Assembly (NCBI GenBank): GCA_941918925.1
Contig: OW799236.1
Coordinates: 121,283,062 to 121,347,061 of the forward strand
DNA length: 64,000 nt
Direction of reading: 5' to 3'
DNA from: Phyto melanocephala
Lineage: Eukaryota; Arthropoda; Insecta; Diptera; Rhinophoridae
Position numbers and translations under genes: made by a program. The notes beneath the pieces are model-generated. The model was not told the origin of the DNA. It saw only the letters and a list, made by a program, of their open reading frames with translations, and did not search any database. Positions 26,243-37,754 of the stretch are shown one piece after another; within the stretch, counting starts at the first letter, position 1; each line of letters opens with the position of its first letter.

Positions 26243-26926
26243 CCCCTTTCGCATTGGGCAAGTCACTTGCTCAAGTTAGTTTTTTATTTTCTTTTATTTT
26301 TCTTTGAACTTGCTTTCATGTTCAGACTCAGCAACTGACTTGCCCAAGTTTCGTTCTCTTTTACTTATTATACTCTTCACACAGTGAAAAAGGGTATATA
26401 TAGGTTTGTCATTCCGTTTGAAATTTCTACAATTATCAATTATCTACACATACATACAAACGTGGTATACTGGTTAGAGTGAGCCAAAAATTTTTTTTTA
26501 TTTTATATTTTATTAAAATTTTTATTGTTTTATTTTTAATTTTTCTTTTAATTTATTTTTTTTAAGCACATAAGTAAACTTAATGTATAATATTACAATG
26601 GGATGTTTTTATATATGTATGTTTTGTATGTACGTATTTCATATGAGATAAATGGTGACATAAACAATTGTCGTTGCATGACAACACGTTGTGAAGGGTA
26701 TATAAGATTCGGCATGGCCGAATATAGCACTCTTGTTTGTTTTTATTACTCTTTTGTTTTTGGTTTCTCAACAAAAACTTGCTCGTACTTGCCGAGTACA
26801 GGCAAGTGTGTACTCAAAAATGAGCAAGTTTCTTCCTCTTAACCCGACCTTACCCCTTTTGCCTATAAACACAACACTTGCGCAAGTCACTTGCGCAAGT
26901 GACTTGCCTAGTCTGAAAGCCGTGTT
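26243..26926. mobile_element. CAAGT-rich inverted-repeat element split by a DINE
   Basis: The left end CCTTTCGCATTGGGCAAGTC ACTTGCTCAAGT and the right end ACTTGCGCAAGT GACTTGCCTAGTCTGAAAGC are inverted repeats of about 35 bp. Without the inserted DINE it is about 315 bp. It carries over a dozen CAAGT/ACTTG motifs. Confidence 0.6.
26368..26735 (+). mobile_element. DINE-like element with internal deletion
   Basis: The head TTATACTCTTCACACAGTG runs to the TTCTACAATT line and then jumps to CATACAAACGTGGTATACTG, so the microsatellite core is missing. The tail hairpin is ATTCGGCATGGCCGAAT. It lies inside the CAAGT-rich inverted-repeat element at 26243-26926. Confidence 0.75.
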
Positions 26927-26927
26927 A

Positions 26928-28583
26928 TTATACCCTTCACACAGTGAAAAAGGGTATATATAGGTTTGTCATTCCGTGTGAAATTTCTACAATTTTGATT
27001 TCCGACCCCATAAAGTATATATTTTCTGAAAGCTTATGAATAGGGGAGTCGATTAAGCGCTGTCAGTCTGTCCGTCTGTCCGTCTGACCGTCTGTCCGTG
27101 TGTATGTTGAAATCAACTTTTTGAAGCCCCCCGACATCGCTTGGACTCGGGTGAGGTATTAAAATATCAGAAATATTCGGGAGTAGATCGCTATTGAAAA
27201 TCAGAAACATCGGTACATAAACAACTGAGATATGAGCAAAAACCCACGACCACCTCGATTTTTTTTTCACAAAAGCAACATTACAACAACAACATACATA
27301 CATACAAACGTGTATACTGGTTAGAGAAAACGTGGCATCGAATCCCAGCTGAGCCAAAAAAATTTTTTTTTTTAATTATACCCTTCACACAGTGAAAAAG
27401 GGTATATATAGGTTTGTCATTCCGTGTGAAATTTCTACAATTTTCATTTCCGACCCCATAAAGTATATATTTTCTGAAAGCTTATGAATAGAGGAGTCGA
27501 TTAAGCCCTGACCGTCTGTCCGTCTGTCCGTCTGTCCGTCTGTCCGTCTGACCGTCTGTCCGTGTGTATGTTGAAATCAACTTTTTGAAGCCCCCCGACA
27601 TAGGTTGGACCCGGGTAAGGTATTAAAATATTAGAAATATTCGGGAGTAGATCGGTATTGAAAATCAGAAACATCGGTACATAAACAACTGAGATATGAG
27701 CAAAAACCCACGACCACCTCGATTTTCTTTTCATAAAAACAACATTACAACAACAACATACATACATACAAACGTGTATACTGGTTAGAGAAAACGTTAG
27801 AGAATCCCAGCTGAGGCAAAAAAATTTTTTTTTAAATTTTTTTAAAATTTTTTTTTTTAATTTTTTTTTTATTTTTTTTTTATTTTTTATTTAATATATT
27901 ATATATATTTTTATTATTATTTTTTTTTATTTTTTTTTTTTAATTTTTTTTTTATTTTTTTTTTGTTTTATATATATTATATATGTATATAATAATTTTT
28001 TTTTTTTTAATTTTTTTTTTAAATTTTTTTTTTTAAATTTTTTTTTTATTTTTTTTTTGTTTTTTTTAACATACATACGTGAATTTACTGTTATTGCATG
28101 ACTACACGTTGTGAAGGGTATATAAGATTCGGCACGGCCGAATATAGCGCTTTTACTTGTTTTTTTTTTAAATTTTTTTTTATTTTTTTTTTTTATTTTT
28201 TATTTAATATATTATTTATATTTTTATTATTATTTTCTTTTTAAATTTTTTTTTTTAATTTTTTTTTTATTTTTTTTTGTTTTGTATATATTATATACAT
28301 AATAATTTTTTTAAAAATTTTTTTTTTAAAAAAATTTTTTTTTTTTTATTTTTTTTTTTTTAAATTTTTTTTTTTTTAAATTTTTTTTTTTTTTTTGTTT
28401 TTTTTTAACATTCATACGTGAATTTATAATTTTACAATGGGACGTTTTTATATATGTATGTTTTTATATGTATGGACGTATTTCATATGGGATGAATGGT
28501 GACACAAACCACTGTTATTGCATGAATTCACGTTGTGAAGGGTATATAAGATTCGGCACGGCCGAATATAGCGCTCTTACTTG
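26928..28583 (+). mobile_element. DINE-like element interrupted by a second DINE
   Basis: The outer copy's head is at 26928-27375 and its tail at 28160-28583. The order head, head, tail, tail, all in one orientation, shows that a second copy inserted into the T-rich middle of the first. The outer head carries the GTCTGTCC array (27064-27100) and the outer tail a hairpin ATTCGGCACGGCCGAAT near 28550-28566. Confidence 0.8.
27376..28159 (+). mobile_element. Nested DINE-like element, family A
   Basis: A complete copy: head TTATACCCTTCACACAGTG, an array of GTCTGTCC units (27510-27562), a long poly-T/A middle, and tail hairpin ATTCGGCACGGCCGAAT ending TTTTACTTG. It is flanked on both sides by T runs, fitting the T|T target preference of Helentrons. 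Its head is nearly identical to the outer copy, so both are fairly young. Confidence 0.8.
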
Positions 28584-29043
28584 TTTTTTATACATATCTT
28601 TACCATTTTAAGAAAAAAATATTCTGTTGTTATCACAAAGGTTACGAAGTATAAAATTTCCTACAAGTTTTATCTAAAACAATATTCTGTACTATCAACC
28701 GTTTTTAAATAAAAGTGCCAATGGTGGAAAATACTTTGTCCTCCTATAATCTCGTGACTCTTACACGTTTGTATGAGATTTTTAATCCATCTTATAAAAA
28801 CCGAATTGTATGGAACTTTATAGCAAATTATCTTCTAGTTCCAGATTTATCACATTTTTGGCTGGCTTGGAGACAGAAAAAAAAATTTTAAAATATATAT
28901 CTAGAAAACGATTGTTTATTATCTCCTTTCATTTATCTTTATTTACATGATATGGCAGATTTCATACACAAAATTGTGATGCCGGATGTTAAAAGTTTAT
29001 TAATGCTTTCGCCCAACATTTAAGTATGTACCAATTGTACTTT

Positions 29044-30068
29044 TTATACCCGCCACCAAAAAAATGGTGGGGGTATATTCATTTTGTCATTCCGTTTGTA
29101 ACACATCGAAATATCCATTTTAGACCCCATAAAGTATATATATTCTGAATCGGGGTTTGATTTTATGACGATCTAGCTATGTCCGTCCGTCTGTCCGTCT
29201 GTTGAAAGCACGATAGAGGTCGCACCGAAAAAGCTAGGGGGCTCAAATTTTGCCAGAATCTTTCTTATAGACAAGGTTTGTTTGGTATTGAAAATGGGCT
29301 AAGTCGGAATATTAGGAAGAGAGTTATAGCTCGAAAAGCAAGAGTAGGTCGAAAAAACCGTGTCCTTCGAACATCGAATAAAATAGAATTGTGTCCAAAC
29401 GCCTTAACGTAGACTCATGAAACTTCGAATATATATTTCCTGGGTAAAGACAATATTTTTCACCGAAAATTGTCTAAATCTATGCATTAGGAGAGGAGTT
29501 ATCGATCAAAATGTACGAAAATTTATACCGCACAGTGTATTTTTCGGTATATTTAAAAACAAAAACGCCATAAAAGCAACAAAATTGGATGTATGACTCT
29601 GAAATTTTGCACACTTTGCTTCTTGGTGAGGGGCTTTTTTGCAACGGAAAATCAATATGCCACGCCCACTTTTACGCCCACCTCCCATATAACGTTTTAG
29701 CTAAAATTCATATAATTTCGCTATTAATAAAGATTTTGGAATAATAATGGGCTATATTGAAACACCTAAGTTGTACTCATTCGGAAAAATAACTTTGACA
29801 CGCCTACTATAACGCCCACTTTTCACGTTATCTACCGTTATTAAAATTTAAAAGCTCATAAAACCGCTAAAATTAGAGGTATGATGATAAAATTTGCTAC
29901 GTATATCCCCCTAGGCAATCTCATTACTCTGCCAGAAAAATAAGGTGCCACGCCCACTTTTACGCCCACCTCCCATATAACGTTTTACCTAAAATTCATA
30001 TAATTTCTCTATTAATAAAGATTTTGGAATAATAAAGGACTATATTGAAACACCTAAGTTGTACTCAT
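29044..30068 (+). mobile_element. DINE-like element, family B, truncated, with 288-bp repeats
   Basis: The head TTATACCCGCCACCAAAAAAA, TTTTAGACCCCATAAAGTAT and GTCCGTCCGTCTGTCCGTCT (29190-29209) match the DINE-1 layout. From 29650 it enters a tandem repeat of 288 bp: GCCACGCCCACTTTTACG starts at 29659 and again at 29947. It stops abruptly after TTGTACTCAT at 30068, with no tail, where an inverted family A head begins. The fuller copy of the same family is at 59410-61866. Confidence 0.78.
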
Positions 30069-30644
30069 AAAAAAAAAAATAAAATAAAAATAATAAAAAT
30101 ATAAATAATATATTAAATAAAAAATAAAAAAATATAAAAAAAAAAATTAAAAATAAAATTAAAAAAAAAATTTTTAATATATATAAAAAAAATTTTTTTT
30201 TGGCTCAGCTGGGATTCGATGCCACGTTTTCTCTAACCAGTATACACGTTTGTATGTATGTATGTTGTTGTTGTAATGTTGTTTTTGTGAAAAAAAATCG
30301 AGGTGGTCCTGGGTTTTTGCTCATATCTCAGTTGTTTATGTACCGATGTTTATGATTTTTAATAGCGATCTACTCCCGAATATTTCTGATATTTTAATAC
30401 CTCACCCGAGTCCAAGCGATGTCGGGGGGCGTCAAAAAGTTGATTTCAACATACACACGGACAGACGGTCAGACGGACAGACGGTCAGACGGACAGACGG
30501 ACAGACTGACAGAGCTTAATCGACTTCCCTATTCATAAGCTTTCAGAAAATATATACTTTATGGGGTCGGAAATGAAAATTGTAGAAATTTCACACGGAA
30601 TGACAAACCTATATATACCCTTTTTCACTCTGTGAAGGGTATAA
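30069..30644 (-). mobile_element. DINE-like element, family A, head half only
   Basis: It reads A-rich sequence, GGCTCAGCTGGGATTCGATG, an array of CAGACGGA units (30468-30505), and the inverted head ending GTGAAGGGTATAA. The tail hairpin is absent; in its place is the family B head half. The two therefore form a head-to-head composite. Confidence 0.75.
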
Positions 30645-30753
30645 TTAAGAAAATATTTTAATTTTCTTGATTTACCAAGCTTTTCAAAAATATAACATCA
30701 ATATAAATTATGTTAAAAATATTGAATTTATAAAAAAAATCCCAGCAATAAGT

Positions 30754-31041
30754 AGAGCTGAGACACATATCTAGAATCCATCGTACTTCATCCATTGCCG
30801 TTTTTAACTGAAGTGAAAATGCCGACAGAGAGGTTGACACATAAATACCTTGTAAACGTTGATATCTATCAAACTAATCAACGTATAAACGTTAAAAATT
30901 AAAAGTTGCCAACTTTAGAAGTTTGCATTGACGGTGACGTACTGCATGAAACAAAGTTTATGGAAAACGCTTTTGAAGTCCGCTGTCAGTTGAAAATCTC
31001 GATGGCTGACGTATGACGGATTCTATGTGTCTCAACCTTAG
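30754..31041. mobile_element. MITE with TA target, about 288 bp
   Basis: GAGCTGAGACACATA at the left and TATGTGTCTCAACCT at the right are inverted. The pairing continues through AGAATCC and GGATTCT to about 40 bp. It is flanked by TA, suggesting a Tc1/mariner-type helper. Non-coding. Confidence 0.68.
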
Positions 31042-31113
31042 AGATTTATTAGAGTTTACTTAAAATAAAATATTACAGTATTTAATTAAATTGAACTTAT
31101 CGAAAATTATTCC

Positions 31114-31436
31114 TTAAGGAGCTAATACACGGCATGTTTTTTACGTCTGACTTGTCAAATTCTCCACTGCTAATACAAACATGTCGTGTGTTACCTTTAA
31201 AACATTACTTCTGTAAAAAAAAACATGTGTTGAGACATCTGACAAAATTTTAATTAGAGTGCGCTCTATTTTCTTCTGTAAAAACATGTGACATTAGTCG
31301 TTGGCAGAAATTTCTGCTGCTGCAAAGCAGTCAGCGTAAAAGTACAATTTTGACAGACATGTAGATTTACATACATATGTCTCACAAATTTTAAAGTCAG
31401 ATGTAAAAAACATGCCGAGTATTATAGCCTTTAACA
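31114..31436. mobile_element. MITE with TTAA target, about 320 bp
   Basis: GGAGCTAATACACGGCATGT at the left and ACATGCCGAGTATTATAGCC at the right are inverted; the pairing runs about 35 bp into TTTTTTACGTCTGAC. TTAA borders both ends (31114-31117, 31430-31433), as in piggyBac-type insertions. Confidence 0.68.
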
Positions 31437-34382
31437 GATAATTTCATTTAAAAGGTTCTAAAACAACATATTTTTTTAAATTACGGATTTTCAAAATTTT
31501 TTTTTATTATCACATTAATAAAAAAATGTCTTCAAATAAGATAATTTAATTCAAAATTCTTTTTAATAAATTATTTATTCACCATTTTGTATAAAAACAG
31601 ATTGTAGCTCGTTTATAGTTCGTCCATTACCTTAAATAATAATCATACGTATGTATGTATATATGTTACAAATATTAGCAACAAAAAACAAAAAAAAATG
31701 TTTAATAAGATAACAAACAACCCACTTTTAAATGTTGTTCACTCGCTCAAAGAATGATTTGTTGTTGTATGTGATTTTTAGATATTTTTATTAAGGTGGG
31801 TAAATTTTTGACGTCATTAAGTTTTTTCTTCATTGTTTGACCGTGGTGTAAACACACTTTCTGCACTGTAACATACATATGACTTGTATTATATTTATTT
31901 ATTTATATTAATTTGTTTATGCATACTAATTTGTTTGAATTTCTCTGTAATGTAATTTAACAACTGAAGTTAATTTTGGCATTTTTTTTCTCTACTTCGT
32001 ATTTATCTAGTGAAACACATATTTCTTAAACAATAAAATTAAATTTATATTCTATTAGTAATTGTGTTGGTTTATGTTAAAATTTATACTTGAAATCATG
32101 CGAATTATGCGTGAGCAGAGCCTGGACTAAAACAACACAAATATTAATTTAAAAATTTGCGTTGTTTGAGAAATAAAATTTTAATAAAATTAAATGTATT
32201 TTTTTGCCAAAAAAAAAAAATTAATTGATTCCACTAGAACATTTTATTAGTATCATACATGTGTTAAAAAATATTAATATGTATATTTATAACAAAGTTA
32301 TTTTTAGTCAAGCCGGAACATACAATACATATTTATATAAAAAGTTAATTTATTTGTAAATTGAATTTTTATTTTATCGAACTTTTCTGTTTAAACTAAT
32401 ATTTATATTTTAATCAGGCTTGAGTTCATATTAACATTCTTATTGTTACGAAGAATTTTTTTAATTGCGATAAATGAAAGAATAATCTGAAAAATTATAT
32501 TTTTACCGACACTAGCCGAGTGGAATGCATTTTCTAAACCAGCTACGATTTCATCATCAGCACTCTTTGATCGGTGGTTACATGTTGGTTGTAAATATCG
32601 TCTATTTAACTGCCGGCACTTAATTAAATTCGGTAACTTCTTACTTTAGTTTTCCTTTTCATATATTTTTACCACCCACAATGAGTTAGATTGAAATTTT
32701 ACCAAACACCAACTCCATTACTTTTGTTTGTTATTATCTTTCATTTATATAACTATTTTTGTGCTAAATATTTTTTGCGATTCTGACAATAGGGGTTAAT
32801 ATGCCAAAGTCTTAATTTAATGCACAAAGAAAGCCAAAAAAAAATTATTAATTTTCGTTTTACAAAAAATTTTTATTTATGGAAAATTATGAATTAGTTA
32901 AAAAACATTAATCAATTTAGTTCGAGTTTTAAAAATGTTAGACTAGGTCTTATGTTTTATCTATGTATGAATGTATTTATTTATTTTAATTTAATTATTA
33001 ATTAATTTATCTTAAAAACTCTCTATGGAAAATTGCGCATTAAAATAGCAATATTTCAATAAACCTATTAAAAGAAAAACTGTAAAAATAACATCTCTTT
33101 AATGACAGATGACATTTACACGAATCCCACAACGTTCTACACGTTTATTTTAAAGTCACCACGGGCATTCAAACAAGTACTATGTATAAAAAAAACTCCT
33201 ATATGTACGTCATGTAGGTACTAGCATTGAACTACTCATACACAAAAAGAACAAAATCAAAGAGTTGAATGTTTTCAAGAATTACTAAAGTCGTTTGTAT
33301 TAAATGAAGTAAACAAAACTGACGTCATGGCATCTTCATGCGCAATAACTACAAAACAAGAAAAAAGGATACGAAAAAAATAAATTATACATAAAAAATC
33401 CTTGTAAAAAAACACTTGTGCCTTTTAATACAAATTTAGAAACCTAACGCATCCTACACAAAGATATTGAAAAGTGTAAAAATACAACTTATTTCAGTAT
33501 CCCCCGCTAACAATTAAAACACTTGTTTTGAATTCGATTTAATTTCAAATGACCCTTAAATTTATGAAAATATGAGAAATGATGTTGCTGTAGTTGTTAC
33601 TTCGGCTTAAATACATGCAAACACACACACTCACACATACATACTATATGCATAAATACAAGGTTGCTTTGATGACGATACTGATGGTGAATATCCTGTC
33701 AATGACACAAACAGTGACCATGAAATGTTGATGCGAAACTGGGGAAAGTACAAGCAATGAAGGTTAATAAATTAATACCTGGTCGAAATTTTTATTATTT
33801 TTTCTTTTGTTTACAATTTATATTTATACCAACTCACTAAATAATTATGGGGGAATACAAATAATTAGAATTTATTATACCTACCTACATACATACATAC
33901 TTAGGTACATGTAAATATTTATTTATGGATTTAAGGTCAATGTTACAATTTGTTTTTTACTCTTGCAATAAAATTAATACATAATAAAATATTAAAAACA
34001 ATTTTACACAGGTAGGTATTTAAAAAATAAGTATTTGCAACAAGTAGGTGAAATAATGATGGATTTATTAATCGATTATAATTTCTAATAGTTTTGAGTT
34101 TAGGCATTATTAAAATATTAAAAGGAATATGCCTATGTATTCTTAAATAAAAAATTAAACGTTTGTTTTTGTTGTAAATATTGTTTTTCAGACTTAGTTC
34201 CTTCTCCAATCTGTGACATTTTAAAATTATTATGTGATAAAAGCTAAATAACTTTGTTGTTAAAAATGTGGCAATATTTTGGTATGTTACAGCGCTATCT
34301 AAATGTTTATATATAGATTTTGCATGAAGCCAGCGATAAAAATGGGCACTGCTATAAATTTTGAATTAAAATTAACACTTAA
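31437..34382. other. Non-coding spacer around hammerhead-like copy 2
   Basis: Apart from the motif at 32506-32574 I recognise nothing. A CACACACACTCACACATAC run lies near 33620-33640. Confidence 0.6.
32506..32574 (-). ncRNA. Hammerhead ribozyme-like motif, copy 2 (opposite strand)
   Basis: On the - strand this matches copy 1 at 66 of 69 positions. Core CTGATGA and GAAA, both parts of stem I and the AATGCATT palindrome are intact. Two changes fall in stem II (GAAATC against GGTTTA), which weaken its base, and one falls in the outer loop of stem I. Homology continues about 40 nt upstream (to about 32613, matching 22480-22517), so the motif sits inside a larger dispersed repeat. Probably a decayed or weakly active copy. 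Confidence 0.55.
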
Positions 34383-34522
34383 TTAGACGTGTCATAACGT
34401 TAGCCATAATAAGCCAAAACTCAATTGGATTCCATGGTTATGGTGAGTCACATATAATCAAATTCATTGTATCCTATAAATTTGGTTCAAACAGTTGTTT
34501 TGTAGGTTATGTCATGTCTAAT
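34383..34522. mobile_element. Short MITE-like inverted repeat
   Basis: TTAGACGTGTCATAAC at the left and GTTATGTCATGTCTAA at the right pair over 16 bp with two mismatches. Length 140 bp, no ORF. No certain target duplication. Confidence 0.5.
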
Positions 34523-36932
34523 TTAAGCTTTAAACTAAAAAATGTTAGAAACATATATTTTCTTAACAGTGACTGTGATACGGACCTATGGAGGAGCAAA
34601 AACAATTCTGGGGAGATAATGTCAAGTTACGTCAATGGCAGACACTTTTAAAACCTATAACTTCTAAACTTTTTGTGCCTGCCTTTACACCCTATCTTTA
34701 TTCAAATTAACACATTGCCAAATCTTACACTCTTTCGTGAACGAAATGTGCTTTGAAAAAGTTACTCTTTACGTTTTAATATTTACTACTTGTAAAACGA
34801 ACATGCTCCAAAAAACTTTGTTGAATGTATTTTTTTAAATATGTATTTGTAGGTTGATAAAAAATTTTCATATGCAATACAATGAAAAAAATTTTTTTTC
34901 CTAGATTCAAAATGAAATTTTACAAACATTTTTTTACACGCCCACTGTTTACTATTTATTTCAGTAAAACAACATGCATACATACGTATTTACTTATGTA
35001 CATACATATGTATGAATGCACAAAGAGAAAATAAATACGTTTTTACTTACCTAGTATATAAACTTTATTACTATTTACATTGAAAGTAAATATGTTCATA
35101 AGTGTTATAAATATCTGAAAATAGTAAACAAGGTAATCGAAGAGATTTTAAACAAAAGGCTCGGGCATTGTGCAAAAAATAGAGTGGCCATATAGATTAC
35201 AAATTAAATAACTTAAGTCAGGAATTTTCTATTTTTGCAACTTAATTAAAATGTTTAATAAATTTTCTATTTTTAGCAAATTTTAACTTAAATTTTATAG
35301 GTAGATATATTTTGCTAAAAAGAGTAAGTTTGTAGGTACCTATGTACATTTTTAGTGTATAATTTCAAAAATTAATAGGTAGGTAGTTACCTACCACCTA
35401 TCTAGGTATAAGTTTATTTTTTTAAACTTTGTTAAAGCAAATATGTAAATTAAGAAATCACTGTGTTGAATTTAAGTAGAATATTTGTATTTATATACAC
35501 ACATATGTACCTACCTATTAATAGAATTGTCTTGTAATTTTTCCATAATTGTCAATTTTTTTAAATTTTTTTTTTATCGATAACATTTTTTTATTTACAA
35601 AAATTTTCGAAATAAAACTCCCAATAAATACTCTATTATTTATGTAAAATCTTGAACTTTTTCCAACATTTATACAAAATAGATAAATAGAAAATATTCA
35701 ATATATTTTCTTTTATTTTTACTTTAATTTTGAAATATCCTGGCAACTCAAAACAGTGTTGTCAATACATCGATTAACTAAAATTTTGTTTCTTAAAAAT
35801 GTTTTTTTAAATAGTTTTAACTACAATTTTTTTATTATGTGATTTTATGATTATTAATCAAACCCCAGTGTTTGCCATCCAATAATTGCAAACACATATA
35901 AACATAGATACTATAGGTACAACGAAATAATAAATCACATAAACGCGCGAAACTTGTACGTTCAGAGTACGACATAAATACATATGTATGTATATACACA
36001 CATGAGTAATGGAACACACCCCTCTAGAAATAAAATAAAACCATTCCGCATTTTTGTGCTGATTGCAAAAAAAATCTTAGTGCATAGACAAAATCGTAAA
36101 ACAAAAATCAAAAATAAACATTGATAAAAAACAAGGTAACTCAAGTTAATATCCGAAATACGTAACACGGGAAAACAAAACAATTAAATAAGGCAAAAAC
36201 AAATGGAAATTAATTTTTACTTGACACGCTAGAAATAATTTTTTTTTTTAATCAAAGGCTACTAAAACTTTATACCTAGTAGATAGGTACTAAATTAAAC
36301 ATACATACGTACCTACGTATATTGTGGCACGTCGTCGTGTTTTTAACTCTCTGCCCTCCGCTCTCTGTGCGCACTATTCCAATCAAATAATTTAACAACA
36401 ATAATCAAATAATATAACAATAACCCCATAATGAAATGCTTGCCAGACAGCTAAAGCCTACGAACTTTCAGACCCCAAATATCTGCTTTAGCTGCTTCTT
36501 GTTTACATAACACACACAAATATACATTTTAATATGTATTTATGTATGTATTTTGAATAAATATTTGTTAATACAATTAGAGAATTAAAGAAAAGCGTGT
36601 TTAAACTCAAATGGTATTATTGACTCTTACTCTCATTTCATATTTGCATTATGATTATTGATACGTTATAGAGTAAAAAAGCACGAAGCGAAGACTTTTC
36701 AAAAAAATTAATAAAAATTGTGACTACTTTTTTAAAATTTAAAAACAAAGTTTTTGTAAACTATATATATACAATTAAAAGGAAATATCATTTAAACTTT
36801 ATCATTATATAAAATTTGTATTACCTACCTACCTATTTAAAAATAATTAGCTTGTTACACTTTTGCGGAATCTTATGTTAAATAGGTATGCAGAACTTTG
36901 TTTTTTTTTTATTTTATGTTAATTGTTAAATC
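34523..36932. other. Non-coding spacer with many TAGGTA words
   Basis: CATA/TACA and TAGGTAGGTA simple sequence is frequent (35330-35410, 36290-36320). No gene seen. Confidence 0.6.
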
Positions 36933-37112
36933 TAAGATTCCTATATTTTTATAAAAAGTTTAACAAAAAATCCAATAATGCATGTGTTGGATTAACGCTT
37001 GACTTAACCACATTAAAATGTAAGATTCCTATATTTTTATAAAAAGTGTAACAAAAAACCCAATAATGCATGTGTTGGATTTAAATACACTTGACTTAAC
37101 CACATTAAAATG
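36933..37112. repeat. Tandem duplication, 88-bp unit, two copies
   Basis: TAAGATTCCTATATTTTTAT starts at 36933 and 37021. Both units end TTGACTTAACCACATTAAAA; the second has a 4-nt insertion (TTAAATACAC for TTAACGC). No coding content. Confidence 0.9.
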
Positions 37113-37706
37113 TAAGTATTATAGGTACATACCTATATTTAAACCAACAAATCCTATTTCGTTCTTTTTTCATACCCGAAAATCTTTTAACATATTCTAC
37201 CCCAGATTTAAAAGATTTTGTGTTTTTATTAAAATTTTAAAAACGCCAAGTGTCCTAACAGAAAGCACCTGATTCATAAAAACTTAAAATTAAGGATCAC
37301 ATTTGAGTCACATTTTCAAAACACCTTCATTAAGTCCCCAACAAACTAAAAACAAATATTTAACGCTATAACTCCTATTTTTCTTATAAAACTATAAACA
37401 CATATTACATACTACCTACATATGTAGGTATGTATAAAAATATAGTTGAGGCATCAATTCTTAATCTAATCTTACGGGTAAAGTAGGGTCAAATTTACTA
37501 TTTTTTAATTTCCAGCTTTGGTTCTAACACCACTCTAAATATCTCCCTAAAGCACGACAGCAACTGATTAATATAAAAACGAAAAAAAAAAAAAAAAAAA
37601 CAAAAGACCCTTGAACAGAAAATACTCATTCTTCCGTACCCCCTCAAACGTAGTGACAGTGTTGTATGTTTGTGTGGTAGTATGAAAACATGCTATAATC
37701 TTCTGC

Positions 37707-37754
37707 TGTTCACGTGAACATTTAGCCGATATCATGAGGTCAACGCGTGAACAG
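37707..37754. promoter_or_regulatory. Candidate regulatory cluster with E-box palindrome
   Basis: The 14-bp palindrome TGTTCACGTGAACA (37707-37720) contains the E-box CACGTG. Downstream, CGCGTGAACAGC (37744-37755) mirrors the GCTGTTCACGTG at its left. The surrounding 200 bp is less AT-rich than its neighbourhood. Binding is inference. Confidence 0.4.

Noticed and set aside
27034..27767. ORFs of 107 and 88 codons on the - strand sharing MAQLGFD- or NIHTDRRSDGQTDR-like text
   Set aside because: They are translations of DINE heads and their GTCTGTCC array; the same text appears in every copy.
33648..33731. Short ORF MHKYKVALMTILMVNILS...
   Set aside because: Signal-like but 27 codons with a poor start context and no further support.
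37711..37749. Carbohydrate response element (two E-boxes 5 bp apart)
   Set aside because: The boxes CACGTG and CGCGTG are 27 bp apart, not 5.
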